DNA from: JAXGPP01 sp964436865
GTDB lineage: Bacteria > Planctomycetota > Planctomycetia > Pirellulales > Thermoguttaceae
Direction: 5' to 3'
Assembly: GCA_964436865.1 (NCBI GenBank)
Contig: CAYTFK010000072.1
Location: 1-23,982 of the forward strand
Length of the DNA: 23,982 bases
Of this stretch, positions 21,014-23,982 are shown piece by piece. The position numbers and the translations under genes are program-made. The notes below the pieces were generated by a model that was not told where the DNA came from, ran no database searches, and saw only the letters and a list, made by a program, of their open reading frames with translations. Each line of letters opens with the position of its first letter. Position 1 is the first letter of the stretch.

Positions 21014-23798
21014 CGTCGGCACCCCCGTCGAGGAACGCGCCGGCGTCGAGGCGGCCGTCCTGGCAGATGGCGGCGAATTCCTCGAAGAACTCCGGCGCCG
21101 GTGTGGTGATCGGCAGGAACTTGCCGGCGCGGATCTCGCGGACGATCCGCTCCGCCTCGCAATCGGCCGCTTCGAGGTCGTCTTGGCTCCACTCGGCCAT
21201 CCGGTGACCGACGCCGCCGGGATCTTTGGGCAGGACGATATATCCCAGGTCGAAAGGCCCCTCGATCTCCATGCCGCGGGCCAGGTGCCGGTAGAGCGGC
21301 AGTTGCAGATCGATCCACTGGCCGCCGCGGCGGTGTGTCTGGTCGGGCGACTTGCCGGCGGACGACGACTTGTAGTCGAAGATCGTCCGCCGCTTGCTTT
21401 CCTCATGGATGTCGATGCGGTCGATCCGCCCGCGGAGCACCATCGATTCGCCGTCTACCTCAAGCACCGCCTTGCCGTCGGCGGGCTGGCATTCGCAGTG
21501 TTCAATCCGCCAGCCCTGGGCGGTCCAATCGGCTTGCCACCGGGCGAAGCCGGCGAGCCTTGCCCGCAGTTGCTCGACCTGCACGCGAATCACCGGTAAG
21601 GGAATCGCGCCATAGAGTTGCGCCACCATCGCGTCGAGGGCCTCGTTGAGCGAGTCGGCGATCTTGTCCGCGTTGACCGAGTCGGCGACGGGGCTGGTGC
21701 CGAAACGGCGGAGAACCTCGTGCAGGAGCGAACCGAATGCCGACTCGTCAAGCTCTTCGGCCGCGTCGTCGATCGACTTCAGGCCGAGCCGGTGCCGCAA
21801 GTAGTAGCGATAGGGGCAGGCGATGTAGTCGCGAAACTCGGTGACACGCATACAGCGGACCGGTTCGTCGAGCGGTCGCGGGGGAGGAGGCTCAAACCGC
21901 GCGCGCTCGGCCGGCCGCAGCCCGCCGGGGACCGAGGGGCCGCACACGCGAGGCGGCCGGGAGAAATACTGCACCGCCCGCCGCGCCATGATCTGCTCCT
22001 CGCAGGCGAATAGCAGGCGGCTGGGAATCAAAGGCTCGCCGTCGGCCGAACGCCGTCCGGCGATCAATTTGAGCGACTCGCGCGACGCGGCCAGCACGCT
22101 GAGCGCGTAGCAGTCGCGGGCGTAGCGGCGGTGGTTATCTTCCAGGTCGAGAGCCCGGCGAAGCTGGTTCGGCAGGAACATGTCGCCATTGAGCGACGAG
22201 GGAACGATTCCCTCGTTCACGCCCGATACGATCAGCGCCGGAGCGTCGTCCAAGGGAAGTTCAAGCCAACCGAGAAGCTCGATGGATTTGCGGTCCGCGG
22301 GCGGCGCGATTCGTTCACCGGCCGCCTGTCGGAGCACCAGGCGAATCGCTTCGGGCGCCGTAACCATGGGCATCAACTCGGCGGGGATCGCCGCGTGGCG
22401 GCGGAGCACATCACCGATGGTCTCGCAAGCGGCCAGCACCCGGCGGTCATCGCGGCTGGTCGTGTCCAAGAGGGTGCGACCGAACATTTCCAGGAGCAGT
22501 TGCCTTATCGGCTCGCACCACTCGTCCAGTGGCCGCTTGTCGCCGCGAAACTCCGCCAGCAGCCTGGTCATCGCCGCGCAGAGCCGCTTGAGCAACTCGC
22601 ATTTGCTCTCCTTTTCGAGCCAGCAGTCGCCCAATCGCTGCGGGAAATGCTGGCTGTAATAGGCATCCAGAGCGGAGATCCAGTCGCCGGCGAAATCGTT
22701 GGCGACAAGCCATTCGTCGACGGCCGGATGGCGGACCAGCGCCGCCAGCGCGGAAAATCGCCGGTCGTCGAGGTAATCGGCCGCGGCCGAGAGCAGGCGA
22801 TACGGGGCCGATTGCGTCAGGGGCAGTCCCGGGCCGAACCTCGCCGCGATACCGTACTGGCCGAGTTGCTGCTCCAGGTAGGGGACAATCTGTTCGTCGG
22901 GCACGCCGATGGCGATCTGCTCGGCGCAGTACCGGCCGCCCAGGGCAGCGATGGCGCGCAGGACCGCCGCCGCCTGATCGCTCGGGCTGCCGGCGATCTC
23001 GATCTGCTCGTCGGCGACGCAGATCTTCACGTCGTGCCAGGCCTCGGGCCGCAGGCAGCCGTGCTCGTCGAACGCCGGAGACAACGCCTCTGGTGCGAAC
23101 ACCAGCGCGGTCACCTGATCCGCCACCTGATCGAGCATCAGCTTCTGCGAGCGGTTCATGTCGGCGGTGCCGACGAGCACGATCCGGGCGTCGGTCCGGC
23201 ATTCGCGCTGCAGGATGGCCACGAGCCGGGCGGTCTGCACGTCCCACAGTCCGACGCCGTCGAGGATCTCGAGGTACTTGCGCTGGATTTGCGCGAGCAT
23301 CCGCCAGCGACGTTCTTCACAGAAACTGGCAGCCTTCGATCCGCGCTCCGCGACCGCGTCGAAATCGAGACCGTCGGCGGCCAGTTCGCGATGCAGCCGG
23401 GCGAGCACGCCGCCGAGGCCCAGCCAGCCGACGAGGTCGTCGCCTGCCGGGGCGGCGGGAGTAAACAACCGGAGTTCCTCGGGGCTGAAATGCCGCATCG
23501 CGCGAATCCAGGCCAACTGCTGCACGAAGCTGTCGGCGAAAGGCCGCTTGCGCTCGTAGAGCCGCTCGGGCAATTCGCCGAGGGTGAGGATTCGCGGCGG
23601 GCGCAGCACCAGATCGTCGCGTTCGGCCCGTTCGACAAGCAGTTCGATGAGCCGGCGTCCCGCCCGTTGGCCGGGCAGGGCCACGATCACCCCCTCGAGG
23701 TCGAGCGACGAAGGCGCGCCGAACGTGGCGGCGAGGTAATCGACCGCCGCCAGCAGCCCCGGACGCTTCCAGTCGCAAAACACCCGTCGGATCGGCAT
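21006..23798 (-). CDS. addB: AddB-type helicase-like nuclease subunit
   Basis: 930 aa from ATG 23798, with AGGGGG 9 nt upstream (the frame is open to 23891 but non-coding in character). Partner of AddA: an inactive helicase-like scaffold plus a RecB-type nuclease that cuts the other strand. The N-terminus has LPGQRAGRRL where a Walker A would be, so no ATP site. The C-terminal nuclease is clear: VTEFRDYIACPYRYYLRHRL, RGRIDRIDIH (Asp793), TIFDYKSSSAG (Asp808, Lys810), LQLPLYRHLARG. AddB nucleases often hold a 4Fe-4S cluster with one Cys before the nuclease core and three at its end. Here Cys661 and Cys912 fit the first and last, but the two between them are missing (Glu903, Glu906). The gene overlaps addA by 8 nt. 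Confidence 0.88.
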   Translation of the reverse strand: MPIRRVFCDWKRPGLLAAVDYLAATFGAPSSLDLEGVIVALPGQRAGRRLIELLVERAERDDLVLRPPRILTLGELPERLYERKRPFADSFVQQLAWIRAMRHFSPEELRLFTPAAPAGDDLVGWLGLGGVLARLHRELAADGLDFDAVAERGSKAASFCEERRWRMLAQIQRKYLEILDGVGLWDVQTARLVAILQRECRTDARIVLVGTADMNRSQKLMLDQVADQVTALVFAPEALSPAFDEHGCLRPEAWHDVKICVADEQIEIAGSPSDQAAAVLRAIAALGGRYCAEQIAIGVPDEQIVPYLEQQLGQYGIAARFGPGLPLTQSAPYRLLSAAADYLDDRRFSALAALVRHPAVDEWLVANDFAGDWISALDAYYSQHFPQRLGDCWLEKESKCELLKRLCAAMTRLLAEFRGDKRPLDEWCEPIRQLLLEMFGRTLLDTTSRDDRRVLAACETIGDVLRRHAAIPAELMPMVTAPEAIRLVLRQAAGERIAPPADRKSIELLGWLELPLDDAPALIVSGVNEGIVPSSLNGDMFLPNQLRRALDLEDNHRRYARDCYALSVLAASRESLKLIAGRRSADGEPLIPSRLLFACEEQIMARRAVQYFSRPPRVCGPSVPGGLRPAERARFEPPPPRPLDEPVRCMRVTEFRDYIACPYRYYLRHRLGLKSIDDAAEELDESAFGSLLHEVLRRFGTSPVADSVNADKIADSLNEALDAMVAQLYGAIPLPVIRVQVEQLRARLAGFARWQADWTAQGWRIEHCECQPADGKAVLEVDGESMVLRGRIDRIDIHEESKRRTIFDYKSSSAGKSPDQTHRRGGQWIDLQLPLYRHLARGMEIEGPFDLGYIVLPKDPGGVGHRMAEWSQDDLEAADCEAERIVREIRAGKFLPITTPAPEFFEEFAAICQDGRLDAGAFLDGGADDA

Positions 23799-23908
23799 CG
23801 CCGCGCACCCCCTGAACGTCGCGCGCCGCCCTCCGTGCCGGCGGCTCGTGTGAGAGCGCTCTGTTACAACACGTTTGCCGGAATTTGTCAACCGCGGCAG
23901 GATTCTGA

Positions 23909-23982
23909 TCAGAAAAGCCCGACCAGCTTAAGCGAGGCGACACCTGCCAGGAGGAGTACGAGGGGATTGAAGAGCCGCTGCG
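23909..23982 (-). CDS. C-terminal end of a membrane protein, cut by window edge
   Basis: Only the last 23 codons are in the window. The frame from the right edge reads R-L-F-N-P-L-V-L-L-L-A-G-V-A-S-L-K-L-V-G and ends at TGA 23911-23909. This is a plain final membrane helix with a short tail. The sequence would suit a multi-pass transporter such as TauE/SafE, but it is too short to assign. It lies 110 nt before addB on the same strand. Confidence 0.4.
   Translation of the reverse strand, partial: QRLFNPLVLLLAGVASLKLVGLF

Noticed and set aside
18611..21109. 832-codon open frame on the plus strand
   Set aside because: Antisense to addA, where all helicase motifs are present in order.
23853..23862. 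AGAGCGCTCT palindrome upstream of addB, possible SOS-type operator
   Set aside because: Only 10 bp, unlike any LexA box I can name, and expected by chance in a window of this size.

Overview
The window is GC-rich bacterial chromosome, densely coded on both strands, with no rRNA, tRNA, CRISPR array or intact insertion sequence that I can see. The gene set suggests a planctomycete of the Pirellulales type: a GGPP-synthase-like enzyme beside a prenyltransferase-like toroid, an SSF symporter, several secreted proteins of unknown role, a DUF433 protein, sugar-polymer hydrolases, an NtrC-type two-component pair and an AddAB pair. That assignment is an inference from gene content; no phylogenetic marker is present.

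Left part (1-2777, + strand): a tight run of three genes, namely a polyprenyl diphosphate synthase (5' end outside the window), an alpha-alpha toroid protein of the prenyltransferase-beta/terpene-cyclase fold, and a cysteine desulfurase. Facing it on the minus strand are an SSF sodium:solute symporter and, 10 nt after it, a small secreted protein (2849-4937). A 650-base stretch without a recognisable gene follows (4938-5588). It carries two near-perfect GC hairpins and a probable terminator.

Middle (5589-11101, all minus strand): reading 5'->3' on that strand come a LarA-family racemase-like protein, a GH43 glycosidase fused to the C-terminal half of a CE1-type esterase, a secreted GH5-like glycosidase, an unknown protein, and a DUF433 antitoxin-like protein whose last 20 residues look like the leftover tail of its usual DUF5615 toxin partner. 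The first three look like a locus for hemicellulose or plant/algal glycan use. Two of the five genes look like in-frame deletion chimeras.

Right part: a membrane histidine kinase and a sigma-54-dependent response regulator overlap by ATGA (11376-14032, + strand) and end at a probable terminator. Next are a Gly/Cys-rich, Pro-rich secreted protein and a short lipoprotein (both minus), and a secreted transglutaminase-like protein (+) divergent from the lipoprotein. The window ends with addB-addA on the minus strand, overlapping by 8 nt, encoding the recombinational-repair helicase-nuclease, and the last codons of a membrane protein at the right edge.

I see no complete new defence system. The best leads are the GH43-esterase chimera, the DUF433/DUF5615 remnant, the isoprenoid/toroid/NifS cluster with its altered zinc-site residues, and the hairpin-rich gap at 4938-5588.
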